From positions 21,590,368 to 21,654,367 of the forward strand of contig JASWHV010000012.1 of NCBI GenBank assembly GCA_030760725.1: DNA of 64,000 bases, read 5' to 3'. Shown piece by piece: positions 47,982-59,207 of the stretch. Made by a program: the position numbers and the translations under genes. Position 1 is the stretch's first letter. Every line of letters begins with the position of its first letter. The DNA is from Neostapfia colusana (taxonomy: Eukaryota; Streptophyta; Magnoliopsida; Poales; Poaceae). The notes beneath the pieces are model-generated. The model worked only from the letters and a program-made list of their open reading frames with translations, made no database searches and had not been told where the DNA came from.

Positions 47982-48511
47982 CACTACTATTATGGCTAAA
48001 ATCTGAAAGTTAAGGATTAACTCGTAGGCGAGTCTTTTCGCAAATTACAGGAATAGGTCTTAAGTTACCCTCATGTAGAGTTGCATGCTTTAGGAGAGAC
48101 GGTTAAGTCTTGCTGAGCCTTTGTGCTCACTCTTGATATATGAGTGGTTTTGCAGGTTAATACGACGCTATAAAGAAGGTTGTCCGGTGAGACTCGGAAA
48201 CGTCCGAGTCATGTTACACATGGAGGACCTAGCCGCTGCCATGTCTTTGTGTTGCTAGCGAGAGGAGTCCGCAGGCTGGACCTCTTCTTGAGTGCTTCTT
48301 AGTTATTCGACGTGAGCTGTTTATAGACTTCCGCTGTAGCTATTTTATGTAAATTATTTACAAAGAACAGTTGTAAGCTTCCGCTTTTGATTTATGTAAT
48401 ACAGTATTCCTTATATGTGTGCTGTTAGGTGCCGCATAACACTGGCACCACCCAATGCGATCCCCGGGCGAGGTGCCCCGTCCCTGTGATCGAGGTCGGG
48501 CCCCCTCAGCG

Positions 48512-48524
48512 TGGTATCAGAGCC
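48512..48524 (+). other. Primer binding site of D (tRNA-iMet)
   Basis: TGGTATCAGAGCC, 3 nt after the LTR end at 48508. Confidence 0.94.
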
Positions 48525-49281
48525 GCATTGGTAACACGGGATAAGGATCGTATTACGACAAAAATCTAGGATACGGTGAGGAAACGGTATTAGGCCCACA
48601 TAAGGACTATAGTAGTATAGTTACTTAAAGTGGCATGACTAACATATGTGTTATAATTCTGAACTTCGATTATGTAACGACGCACCTACGCTCAGGTAAG
48701 CATGGTAAGGAACGCCACCGAAAGCGGTTCAATTTCGGTTAGCTCCCCTGACGAGGAATGTGGTTCAGGGATAGGTCTCACAGCTTGGTGTGAGACATTA
48801 ATATGAAACTATTGGGCTCTACATGTTCCTGAGTTCATATGGAACGCTGATCTCTAGCGTGCATTAGGCAAGTAAGTGGAGACCCCATCGTGTGGTCAGT
48901 AACGCGATAGTGTGTTCTTCTGGAAGTAGCCTAGGAGGACATACACAGCGCTTGCCATCGGCGTGCCCTGCAGGGCAGTAGGTGGTATCCGTTGGGTTGA
49001 TAACATTCCCAACCATGACGACCCGTTCATGAGATACTCGAGTTCCCCGTCGTGTGGTGTAAAAACACGATCACGTACCTTGAGACGTGGCTTAACTCAA
49101 GGACGGCTGTATGGCAATGATACGGGCGTTTGTATTTACTTTCAGATATGGAACTGCCTGAAATGAAACAGCCTTTGAGTGCACCACTATTGAGTGATCT
49201 TCTGCAGGTACTAACCACGTATGTATCCCGTGTAGTACACGTGTGCGAGAGACTGTCTTAGTGCCACTGATAATACGTATA
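48525..49281 (+). other. Leader of D (partial)
   Basis: Untranslated, aligning with the E1 and E0 leaders in reverse complement. It contains the donor at 48696. No frame of note. Confidence 0.75.
48691..48700 (+). promoter_or_regulatory. Putative 5' splice donor in D leader
   Basis: CTCAG|GTAAG, a full consensus donor with the intron starting at 48696, 171 nt after the primer site. A second GTAAGG follows 9 bases later. Confidence 0.55.
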
Positions 49282-49818
49282 TGTGAGGACCCCGCCGTCC
49301 CGATCACTCACGGGGATGGGCACCTCACCAGGGAATCACATTGGGTGGTGCCGTGCGATGCGGCACCCAACAGCACACAAAATAAAGCATCATATTACAT
49401 AAAACCAGAGGAAGCTTACAAAGTGTTGATTTTACAAATACTTCTCAAAAATATGCTACAGCAGAAGACTATTACAACTCACGTCTCATACCTATGCTAA
49501 GCAACAGAGAAGGTGTCCAGCCCGCGGACCCTTCTCGCTAGCAACACTATCACAATAGCAGCGGCAAGGGTTGCCATGAGTTCACCACTCGGAGAGCTCC
49601 GAGTCTCATCGGACACCCGTACATATCAGCGTACAGTTATTACCTGCAAAACAACTTATGCAGTATCTGTGAGCACGAAGCTCAGCAAGACTGACCCGTC
49701 ACCCTAGTCATGAAACTCTACATGATGAAAATAGAGGGCTGATTATAGAAGTTTGCACCAATGATGAACTTGAGCTAAAGGAGAGTCCTTACTTCAAGTT
49801 TTAATCAACTTTTATAGA

Positions 49819-49889
49819 CCTCGCGCAACTTACATCGAGACTCCACAATCAAACAAGAAACGCTTCATCTCGATGTCACTTGCCCGAGG
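49819..49889 (-). other. Conserved two-stem LTR hairpin, copy 7a (E3)
   Basis: Inner stem ACATCGAGA (49832-49840) with TCTCGATGT (49868-49876) is a perfect 9 pairs. Outer stem CCTCGCGCAA (49819-49828) with TTGCCCGAGG (49880-49889) pairs 9 of 10. Loop core AATCAAACAAGAAACGC. Confidence 0.8.
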
Positions 49890-49928
49890 CAAAAGTAACT
49901 TTAGTGAGCTACCCTAGACTCATACAGA

Positions 49929-49999
49929 CCTTGCGCCATCAACGTCGAGACTCCGCAATCAAACAAGAAACGCTTTGCCTCAACGCTACTAGCCCAAGG
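49929..49999 (-). other. Conserved two-stem LTR hairpin, copy 7b (E3, tandem duplicate)
   Basis: A second, diverged copy 110 bp on. Outer stem CCTTGCGC (49929-49936) with GCCCAAGG (49992-49999), 7 of 8. Inner stem CGTCGAG with CTCAACG, 6 of 7. The loop core is unchanged. Confidence 0.7.
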
Positions 50000-52982
50000 T
50001 AGAAAATAAATTTAGTGAAAGTGTTGATCATTCCTCATCTCCATTATGAGGATTACTCACGAAGCATTATTAACTTTTCCCAGTTTATTACTACGTCACG
50101 ACACAGAGAACAAGTATGCTCACTACCGTGAGCGACGGTGATTGCAATCAAAAACACCCGGCTGACACGACACGTACGCCCGTACTCGACCTTGCACACA
50201 GCAACCGTCACTGACGTCGTACGTGGCCACCTTTCACACGACACCCAAATGTCGAACCGGTCCCACCGACTGGGATTATGTCTCTCTACGGCAAACCCTC
50301 GTAGAGCCGACTTCTCTATCCTTTCAGCATCGGCATCAGACGGTGAGGTATGCCTCGACACCCAGGTTAACATGTTACATCGGTTTCCTGGGCCCCATAT
50401 AGCCAGTATGCATCCGGTACACAACTCAAACTTGTCCAACGGGCCGCACACGAGAACGGGCCTTAATGGACTCAGACATAGACTAGGTTCACAGGACCAC
50501 GTCCTTGACCCTTCCATCCGCTGCCCGGTCTCCATTCCCAACTACGAGGATCAATTCCCAACTCTTCCGATTGATCCCCCGTTAACCCCATTTCACGAGT
50601 AGGAATCTGCCCACTCGAGTTATGCCTCTTTTAATCCACTTTTGTTGAGATCAGCAGTTATAATTAATTGATAACATATCCTACATTAGACTCCAGGGTT
50701 TTCTGGTCATGCATTTGGAGTTTCATACCATGTAGACGTAATGCAATAAATAAAATGCTAGACGTATGAAGTGAATACAAATAAAAACTTGTAAATTTGA
50801 TGCAAACCGGGGCTTGCCTTAGTTTTGCAGGTGACATATATATATGCAGTTAGTGGAGACCACTTGAATTGATCTCTTGCCTCCCTCCTTTGATCTCCAC
50901 TCCAATGACTTGAAGTCCTTCACGTAGATGCTGCACGTAATGCATATGCACAATTATAATTGTAAAGACTTTGCTACAAGTTCTAATAACAAGTTTTTAG
51001 AAACTAGAACTCTGTTTAAGAATTTAAAATGACACTGGTGCTAGTGGTTTGGGTTTGGGGTCTAAGTAACATGATTAAGTGCTAAGTGTTTTTCCCCTCT
51101 TCTATATTGATCACCTTAAGAGGTTAAACAAAACAGGGGTGATCCCGAGCTCCAATGGAGCTGGGAATTTTCATGTGAGTTCCTTGTCACAAGAAAGCCC
51201 TCTGGACCAAAAATTAGCACTTTTCATTGAGTGGTTTGTTCAGAACAATTTTCTAAGCCATTAAGCAAAGAAGAATTAATTTTGAGATCACATCCATGTT
51301 CATGCCAAACTTAGTGAACTAAAATTTCAATTATATATCATATAGCTTGCATGAATTTTCCTAAGATTTTTGGAGCTAAGAACCTCCCAGCAATGAATTT
51401 CCAAGTTCTGGAAATTTCCCTGAAATGTTTCTGTATCCAATTGGATACAGCACCTTAAATTCTGAATTTCCATGATCAAATGAGCTCCAAATGGTCTTAA
51501 TTTTTTACAGGAGTTTACTATTATCCTAGAGAACATTGTGGAAATATTTGAGTATTTTTGTATTAACCAAACTCCCTCTAAAATTCTTTTGCTGAAAAGC
51601 TTTAAAGAATTTTCCAGAATTAAATAAAGAGTTTCATACAAATCGGATTCTATATTTGGATAGTACTCTATCAGAGGAATTCAACAAAAAAAATTTCACA
51701 GTTTTTTTGGGTTCTCCTACCCAAAGTTGTAGCTATTCAAAGTTTGAACTGAAAACTGAAATTCCCCAAAATGTTCAAATATTGGCTTTCGGTCCAGGGG
51801 ACAGGTGTCACTAGCCGGGGCAAACCACACGGGGCTACTGTGTATTTCCCGCGCGGCCACACCAGATCCCCGCGCCACAGCCGATCAGAAATTTGAAACA
51901 ACGTCGCTGACAGGTGGGACCCGCCAGGTCGTCTTCTACCTCCGCACCCCCTGCGCCTGCGCGCCACCGGGCTCGCCGGAGTTCGACGGATTCTGTTCTC
52001 CCAGCCATCCCCCGAGCCCTCCCTCGCTGTTAGGGCCTAATTTCACGTGCTGAACAAGATGGGACCCTCTCCCCCGACCGGTGGTGGCTCTAGCCTAGCC
52101 GGCCACGGTGCGGCAGCTCGGTACCAGTTCGGCGCCGTCGCCCTGCCAACCCAGCCAGCAAAAACACCGGTGGAACGGTGCTATAGCATCAGTGGACGCC
52201 AAGGAGGATCGTCCGGGTGGTGAAGCAGCCCGGAGATGGCTCTAACCTAGCTCTCATCAGGCGCCCGAACCGCCCCACCATAACCGCCGTCGGAAAGTTG
52301 GGAAATACGTCGTGCACAATGGTTTTCAGGCGTTGGTTGCAAAAGGGCAAATGATCGCCGGATTAGAGAGCGAGAATTTTGGTGGCAATTACCGGATGCT
52401 CTGTTTGAGGTCACCGGGACAAAATCTCCAAATTGGCCACCGATCCTTCACGGTTTGCTCCAGGATTTTGAGGAGAGCAACACCACGATGGCGCGCTCCC
52501 GTGGCCGGGCTTGCTCGGACGTGACAACCCTTTTGGAAGGCTGCCCGCGTGCGCCCGGTCGTCGGCTGGCTGTGGGTCGCTGCGGGTGAGGCGTTTAACG
52601 CTCGAAACACACCAGGGATGGCTAGCTCTCGCGCTCAGAAGGTGCGGAACGATGGCACAAAGTCGTTGTGCAGCTCGGGGAGGCGCTGTGGCGCGGTTTA
52701 GCCGGCTCCCAATGGCGTTCCAGAGGGGCGGCGAGCTCGGTTTCGTGTTCTGGAGAACACGCGCGTGAGGAGGGGAAACACCCGTGGTCGCCTTGGCTAC
52801 GCGGGAGGAATCACGTGGAGAGGGCACCGCCGACTCCTGTGCTGCCAGCGGCCCGGCCGAAGAGCAGGACGTGGCTCGGGTAGCCCCCCGCGGTGACACC
52901 CGATGAGACCCGTTCGGTGAGTGGAGACTTACGGCTGAAGAAATGGGAGATCTTTCACAGTGTCTAACCTCCCCAATGACAG

Positions 52983-52993
52983 GTGGGGCCCAC
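52983..52993. promoter_or_regulatory. GTGGGGCCCAC palindrome in E3 LTR
   Basis: Perfect match to the class I TCP consensus at the U3/GC-block boundary. Confidence 0.45.
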
Positions 52994-53559
52994 TCAATTT
53001 CCCTGCAAAAAAAGATCTCTATAGTTTGACAAATATTCAACTCCAATTATTTGAAAGTTGGAAACTGAGCTGCATTTGCATAGTTGGACAATTTCCATCC
53101 AAATTCAAATGTTTATTTGAATTCCTTGCACATTTAACTCCATTTGGAAAAATGGGCAGCAAATATTTTCAAAAATTAAATGAAACTTTGCCTACCCACT
53201 AATTTGGACCTAAGGAATCCAATAACGCAATTTGATTCTTGTGTTAGCTGCTGCAAACAAGAGTTTGATCACAACAGTTTTGAATTCCCATTGTGGCCTT
53301 CTCTCATTTGAAGTTTTAGTTTAACCTTTAGTTGAAACTCTTAATTTTTAAACCCTCCCATTGCACTTGAGTTCTTCACTTCTGTGGTTTTATCCACATG
53401 AGGTCCATCCATGCAGTAACACTAAGTTTGTTTAGAAGAATCTCACATATGTTATCATGTGTGGAAAAAGTTTCAACTAAGCCCCTTTTTCATACACATG
53501 ACTCCAACATTTGTGCAAACTCATGTTTCTTTGTATTCACATTTTTTGGGACCTTTACA

Positions 53560-53577
53560 ATCCTCCCCCCCCCCCTT
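53560..53577 (-). other. Polypurine tract of E3
   Basis: Minus strand AAGG...GGAGGAT with an uninterrupted run of 11 G, longer than in E0 to E2, next to the LTR start at 53559. Confidence 0.9.
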
Positions 53578-53641
53578 AAAAGAATCTCGTCCCGAGATTA
53601 CAAAAGAAGGATGAGGCGGAAGGTAATTACAAAATTTACGA

Positions 53642-55149
53642 TTAAAGTTCCGGATAGTTCTTGTGGATGTAATCTTCACTCTCCCAAGTCGCTTCTTCCG
53701 GTGTGTGATTACTCCACAGGACTTTGTAAAATTTCAAAGTCCGATTTCGGGTGATCCGGCTCTTTTCATCGATAATCTTGATCGGCTTCTCGGTGTAGGT
53801 GAGATCCGGTTGCAATATCTCCATGTCTTTCGAAAGGATCTCCGTCGGCCTCTTCAAACACTTTATCAAGTGTGAGACATGGAAGATGTCGTGGATGCCC
53901 GATAAGGATGGCGGCAGCTCCAAACGGTAGGCTACCGGCCCACACCGTTCTGTAATAATGAACGGACCCACAAAGCGAGGCACTAGATTTCCCTTGACCC
54001 CAAATCGATGAATTCCCTTCATCGGGGATACTCGGAGATAGACGTGATCTCCGACTTCAAAACACAAGGGTCGGCGTCGCTGGTCCGCATAGCTCTTCTG
54101 GCGAGATTGAGCGGCCCTGAGGTTTTCTTGAATCAGCTGGACTCGCTCTTCGGCATCTTTTACAAGATCAATGCCGAAAATCACCCTCTCGCCCGATTCA
54201 CATCAATTGAGTGGTGTGCGGCACTTCCTGCCATAAAGTGCTTCTTATGGTGCCATTTTAATACTGGATTGGTAACCATTGTTGTAAGAGAACTCTGCTA
54301 ATGGCAACTGGTTATCCCAGTCCTTTCCATGATCTATGGCACATGCCCTCAGCATATCTTCCAGAATCTGGTTCACCCTCTTTGTTTGACCGTCGGTCTG
54401 GGGATGGTATGCTGAGCTTCTGTTTAACTTTGTTCCCAGAGATTCATGTAGTTGCTCCGAGAAACGAGCAACAAATATTGAACCTCGGTCCGATATGATG
54501 GTCTTGAGGACTCCATGTAAGCACACAATCCTTGAAAGATACAACTCCGCATATTGCTTAGTTGAAAATCTTGTACTCACTGGGATGAAGTGGGCTGATT
54601 TTGTTAAGCGATCAACAATCACCCAAATGGGTCATGCTTTCTGGACGTGAGAGGTAGTCCAACAATAAAGTCCATGCTGATGTCCTCCCCTTCCATGCCG
54701 GAATACTTAATGGTTGTAGCATTCCTGCTTTCTTTATGTGATCATCTTTGACTCGCCGACATGTATCACACTCGGATACATATTTGGCAATTTCTCGCTT
54801 CATCCGAGTCCACCAAAATTTTGTTTTCAGGTTTTGATACATCTTATTGCTCCCTGGATGTATCGAGTACTTGGACATATGAGCTTCATCGAGGATTTTC
54901 TTCCTTAGCTTCAGGTTCCGGGGCACCACGATACGGTTATTAAACCATAACACACCTTGTTCATCTTCCCGGAAACATTTCATTTTATCCTCATTGATTC
55001 TTGCCCGGATTTTCTGCATTCCTTTATCTCTCTTCTGGGCTTGTACAATCTCTTCTCTAATGGTGGGCACAAGAGCAAGATTATACAACGCCCCATACGG
55101 AATCACCCGCAAGCTTGGTTCTTCATCCTCATCCGGAACAACTGACAAG
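53642..55149 (-). pseudogene. E3 pol, 3' part: integrase and chromodomain
   Basis: Continues the E3 pol frame cut by S. The HHCC finger (HMSKYSIHPGSNKMYQ ... CDTCRRVK, about 54740-54890) is intact. A 1-nt deletion at IPAWK|GRT (near 54690) shifts the frame. In the core the first two aspartates remain (IVDR, SDRG) but the position of the catalytic glutamate, 35 residues after SDRG, is lysine (DGQTKRVNQ, codon 54382-54380, a G-to-A change). Further stops lie at 54245 and near 54200. The GPF module and the chromodomain (RITRNRTLKFYKVLWSNHTP, EEATWESEDYIHKNYPEL) close the gene. It is inactive. Confidence 0.92.
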
Positions 55150-55154
55150 TTATT
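55150..55154. repeat. Target site duplication TTATT, left of S
   Basis: Matches 59203-59207; joining the two sides restores the pol frame across the site. Confidence 0.95.
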
Positions 55155-58100
55155 TGTAAAATCCCCAAAAGTGGTAGCAAGAAAATTCAGCTCATATACA
55201 CTTATGAAAAATGAGGGGAATTAAAACTTTGAGTTATAATAAGTGTGAGTTCAAAGTGAGGGTTTAGACTTTCCAAAACTTCCAAACATGGAGATCTAAA
55301 TTCATAACTTGGATCTTCATAGCCCAAATATTCACCCTTTCAAATTTCAGCTCATTTGGAGGAGTTTTCATATTTGTTTGGGATTAAAAGGAAGAGCCCT
55401 CTAATCTGAATTTCAAATTCAGTTTCAAATTCCAATTCCCTCAATTTGAAAATTTGGTTTCACAAATGTGTTCTCCACCTTTTAATAAGCAGCCATGCCA
55501 AAAATTGGAAACTTTGGAGCTGGTTTGCTATATTTTTGAGGCAGTATAAAGTGGAGAATTCAAACTCCTTTTCAAATTCAAATGATCAAATCACATCCAA
55601 ATTCCACACCAGAATTCAAACTATTTGAATTCAGCAAATTCAAACTATGACTTGGGGTTGAAGTCAAGTCTTTAATGTTGAGTTGCTGGTGGGAAAATAT
55701 CAGAAAAAGTTGATTAAACAAAGAGGGTTGGTGGGGCCCATTTGTCAGCCACCTACTGGGGTTGCCGCCTCAGCCGACGGCGGTCGAACAGCGGGAGCGC
55801 GCCAGCTCCCAGTTGAACCCGCGCCCGAGGGAGAGCCCGCGCCACCTCCTGCTGCCTCGGTGGCTCGGTTGGATCACGGCAAAGGGTGCGCCGGAGCTGT
55901 TTCCCTTCTTCCCCTGCTATAACTCGCGCCTCCGCCGTTTCTTCCGTCCAGAACACCGCCGCCGTTCCTTCCGATCACACCACAGCCATCCGAGCTCGGC
56001 TGCTCGAGCGCTCCACAACAAAGAGCATCGCCAGGCAGTGCTCTAGCTCTCCAGCACTTCTCCTTCCCTGCCCCGAACGTGATTGCTCCTGATATTGGCA
56101 GAATAGCCACGATCCTCGGGTGAACAAGGACGAACCGAAGGTGGTCGCCGTGGACAGCACGCTACGGCTGGTGTCACCGCCCCATCCCTACACAAGAAAG
56201 GTGCATTCACATGTCCTGATCGTGTAGCCGGAAACCGTTTAGCGATTGCTAGAACCGATGGCGAGAATTTCACCGTTTCCCCAAACTGTACACCGGCGGA
56301 TAGAGCCGGGTCTAACCAAAAATTCGTTGTGCTCGGGGTAGCTCCGTGCTAGATGAGCTTAGAGTAGCTCCAGCACATGCTTGCGCATCTTCCCGAAGTC
56401 CTAGCAGCTCAAAACGATCAAGTAGAGATACCAGGTACCGAGTTTTTGTCGCCGCCGGAGTTTTGCAGGCTCGGGTCGCCGGTGAGGTCCCATCTCCGGT
56501 TGGTTTCAGGGAGAGCGAGCTATGGGTCGAGGATGTCCATGGGACACTGGTGCTTTTGAAGCCAACCCTAGCCTGAAAGACCCACTGTTGAGGGAGAGCG
56601 AGGTCGCCGAAGTAAGGTTCGACATGGTCGCCGGTGCAAGCACCGTTCCGGCCGTTGTCATCGGCTTCCGACCCCATCATCGTGTTCAGCACGGTGTATA
56701 ACTCACAGGCGGCAAGTTTGACAAAGTTTGGACCACGGGAACCCTGTCCCGGCGAGCCTCGCCGGCGTGCGCCGCCGCGGGAGGCGCGGGCAGCGCGAGG
56801 AAGACGAAGGAGGGCCGGTCCCACCGGTCAGCCCCCGGGTGCGCGCGAGGATCAGTTTGTGGCTCCGGATCTGGTGCGGCTGCGCGGGAATAACCCCATA
56901 GCCCCCGGTGTTGCTAAAATCTGACTGGTCCGAATTAAAACAGTGGGCCGAGCCCAATTATTTGAAGTTTCCATTAGAGAAATAATTCCAGAAATTAGCT
57001 GATCTTTACAAGGCCATAACTTTGTGTAGAAAACTCCAAAAGGAGTGAGACCAATTTTGTTGGATTCCTGATGAGGAGTACTTCACAGAGAAACCAAATT
57101 TTGGCTATGAAAATGCCCAGGAATTTCTGTAGAATTGTTTTTAGTAAATATTTTAGGGATTTATTACAGGAGCAATTCTTTATGAAATATTGCCAAATTT
57201 GGTTAGCAAATCCTCTTCATAGATACTGATCTCCAGTAAAAATTTGGGCTTAATTGGAGTTCATTTGCTATGTCAAATTGCCTTCCAAAGTTCAGCCTTT
57301 ATTTGGAAATTCAAATTCAAACAGAAACTGTTCAGCACTCCTGTCCAAACTTCAAAAATTCATATCTCTCTGATGGTAGCTCCAAAAATGGTGAAACAAA
57401 TTTTGTTAGAACCATGGAGACTTACCCTAATCAGATCTTCCACCATTAGCTATGTCAAAGCTCCTGAATTGGGCTCAAAATTCAGAGAAGCATTGTACTT
57501 GTAGGAATTTTAAAGACTACATTGTGCAATGACATGTCTCCAAATTTCACTCAAATCATCCTTAGAGAGTTTAGTATCGACTGAAAAATTCCCAAAGCCA
57601 ATTAAGGATTTTAAATAGCAGTAGCTATGAATAGAAGTCCAATTCTTATAAATCTTTAATACTTATACATGTATTTTATTACATTTCATAATAGTGACCC
57701 AAGTTGAGGACGCACCGGAGCCGTTGGACGTCCTCCCACCTGAAGCTAACTTCCCGTTTGACTCGCAACCAGGCAAGCCCCGGTTTGCACTTAAGTACCT
57801 TTTACAAAGTTTTCATTTGTATCATTTATGTCTAGGTTGAATGTTTGCATTAGAGTTAGGGTGATTGAAACCCCACTTGCATAGCCTTGTAAATCCTATG
57901 GATTGTTGGATAGTTTACAAACTCGACGAGTAGAGAATGCCATGCTAATGTATAGGATCTCGGTAGAAGTCGAGTGGTTGGAAGCTACTCGCGAGATAGT
58001 ACTTATCACCGGAAAGAAAAGAGGTAGATAATGGCTTGAGTTGTATGAAAATGAGAGCCAGCAGGGGGGATAGGAAGCAGTGATCAGAGGTCTCACGTGC

Positions 58101-59202
58101 GTAGCCCTGTTGGTGTCGGTTGAGGACCGTCCGTGTGCGGCCCTGCTGGACAAGTATCGAACAGTACCGGATGCATACTGGCATATGGGAACCAGGAAAC
58201 CGATGTAATTGGTTAACCTGGGTGTCGAGGCTTACCCAACAGTAAATAGGAGTGGGTTGAGGATAGCAAGGTGTAAATCTGCCGGTGGGCACAGTCACGC
58301 TCCACGCGGGGACCTCCTACCCGTTACGGATGGACCGGTTCGGCATTTGGGTTGCCTTTGAAAGGTTGTCGCATACAACAGAGTAGGAAGGGGTGTGGAA
58401 TCACGCTTCTGAAAGTGGGTGTATGTGACGTGTTATCCGGGTGTGTCTTGATTGCAATCACCGTCCCTCGCGGTTATTTGAGTACCCGCTTGTTCACTGC
58501 GCTGTGACGTAGTAAGAAGTGAAATAAGCCAACTAAAAATGCTGTATTGCTCTTAATGTCTTGAATACCTTGATTGCTGTAGATATAGAGCTAATTAAGT
58601 TTATATTCCACTTTGGGCATCGCCACATCGGAGGAAAGCGTTTCTTGTTTGATTGTGGACTTCCGATGTGAGGGCTGCCTAAGGCACATGAATCTGCTGC
58701 TATAAAACTGAAAGTAAGGACCAACTTATAGGCGTGTCTTTGTCGCAATTTCCTTTTCCCATCTTACATATCCTTGCACGTAGAGTTCCATGCCTAGGGT
58801 TGACGGTTAAGACTTGCTGAGCCTTCGTGCTCACGGTTGCAATATTTGAGCTGTGTGCAGGTGAGAGTTATGAGGAAGGTTCCGAGGACGAGGCGATGCC
58901 CCCGTCGGGGTACACGGCCGAGCTGGAGCCATGCACGCCGCCGTGATCTCCGGTTACTTGCTGCTAGTGTGTAGCGTCCCCGGGCTGGACGGCTGCACTT
59001 TTGCATAGCTAGGATGAGAGGCCTTATATGTATATTACTTCCGCTGTATGAATAGGTTTTGTAAAAAGACTTCCGCTTTTTTATATCAAATAAAAGTTTG
59101 TATGTTATCCTTTATTCTTTTCGTGTGTGCTATTGGGTGCCGCATCGCACGGCACCACCCTATGCGATCCTGGAGTGGGTGAACCATGGGGTGGTCCCCA
59201 CA
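55155..59202 (+). repeat. S: solo LTR inserted in E3 pol
   Basis: 4048 bp from TGTAAAATCCCC to GGTCCCCACA, flanked by TTATT. It has no primer site, polypurine tract or coding domain, so it is a solo LTR left by LTR-LTR recombination. GC-rich block about 55740-56900, 18-mer 57772-57789, two-stem hairpin 58611-58684, small hairpin 58818-58833, terminal hairpin 59136-59156, and GTGGGGCCCAT at 55731. Its 3' third matches the LTR start of the window in reverse (type B). Confidence 0.95.
58611..58684 (+). other. Conserved two-stem LTR hairpin, copy 8 (S)
   Basis: Inner stem CACATCGGAGG (58624-58634) with CTTCCGATGTG (58660-58670), 11 pairs with one G-U. Outer stem CTTTGGGCA (58611-58619) with TGCCTAAGG (58676-58684), 9 pairs with two G-U. 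The loop holds GCGTTTCTTGTTTGATTGTG. It lies 518 bp from the LTR end. Confidence 0.8.
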
Positions 59203-59207
59203 TTATT
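59203..59207. repeat. Target site duplication TTATT, right of S
   Basis: Second copy of the 5-bp target duplicated on insertion of S. Confidence 0.95.

Larger units (their letters stand above)
44394..48508 (+). repeat. D 5' LTR
   Basis: 4115 bp, TGTAAAAGTCCC...CCCCCTCA. U3 44394-44880, TATA-like box 44898-44906, GC-rich block about 44930-46110, 18-mer 47104-47121, two-stem hairpin 47907-47981, small hairpin 48114-48129. It belongs to the same family as E1 and EP. Confidence 0.93.
44394..49281 (+). mobile_element. D: plus-strand Tekay-like element, 5' LTR and leader, cut by E3
   Basis: A complete 5' LTR, primer site and about 760 bp of leader; the rest is beyond E3, outside the window. The leader aligns in reverse complement with the E1 leader up to CGTATATG, where E3 enters. 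The 5 bp before it (ATCCC, 44389-44393) are the candidate target site. Confidence 0.88.
49282..53559 (-). repeat. E3 3' LTR
   Basis: 4278 bp, sense TGTAAAGGTCCC...TCCTCACA. GC-rich block about 51790-52970, 18-mer at 50801-50818, the hairpin region duplicated at 49819-49999, and a perfect GTGGGGCCCAC at 52983-52993. The end at 49282 is placed by analogy with the CACA end of S, so it could be 2 bp off. Confidence 0.9.

Noticed and set aside
59160..59202. Extension of the RNase H frame into ...VGTTPWFTHSRIA
   Set aside because: These codons are read into the end of solo LTR S and are not part of the E3 protein.
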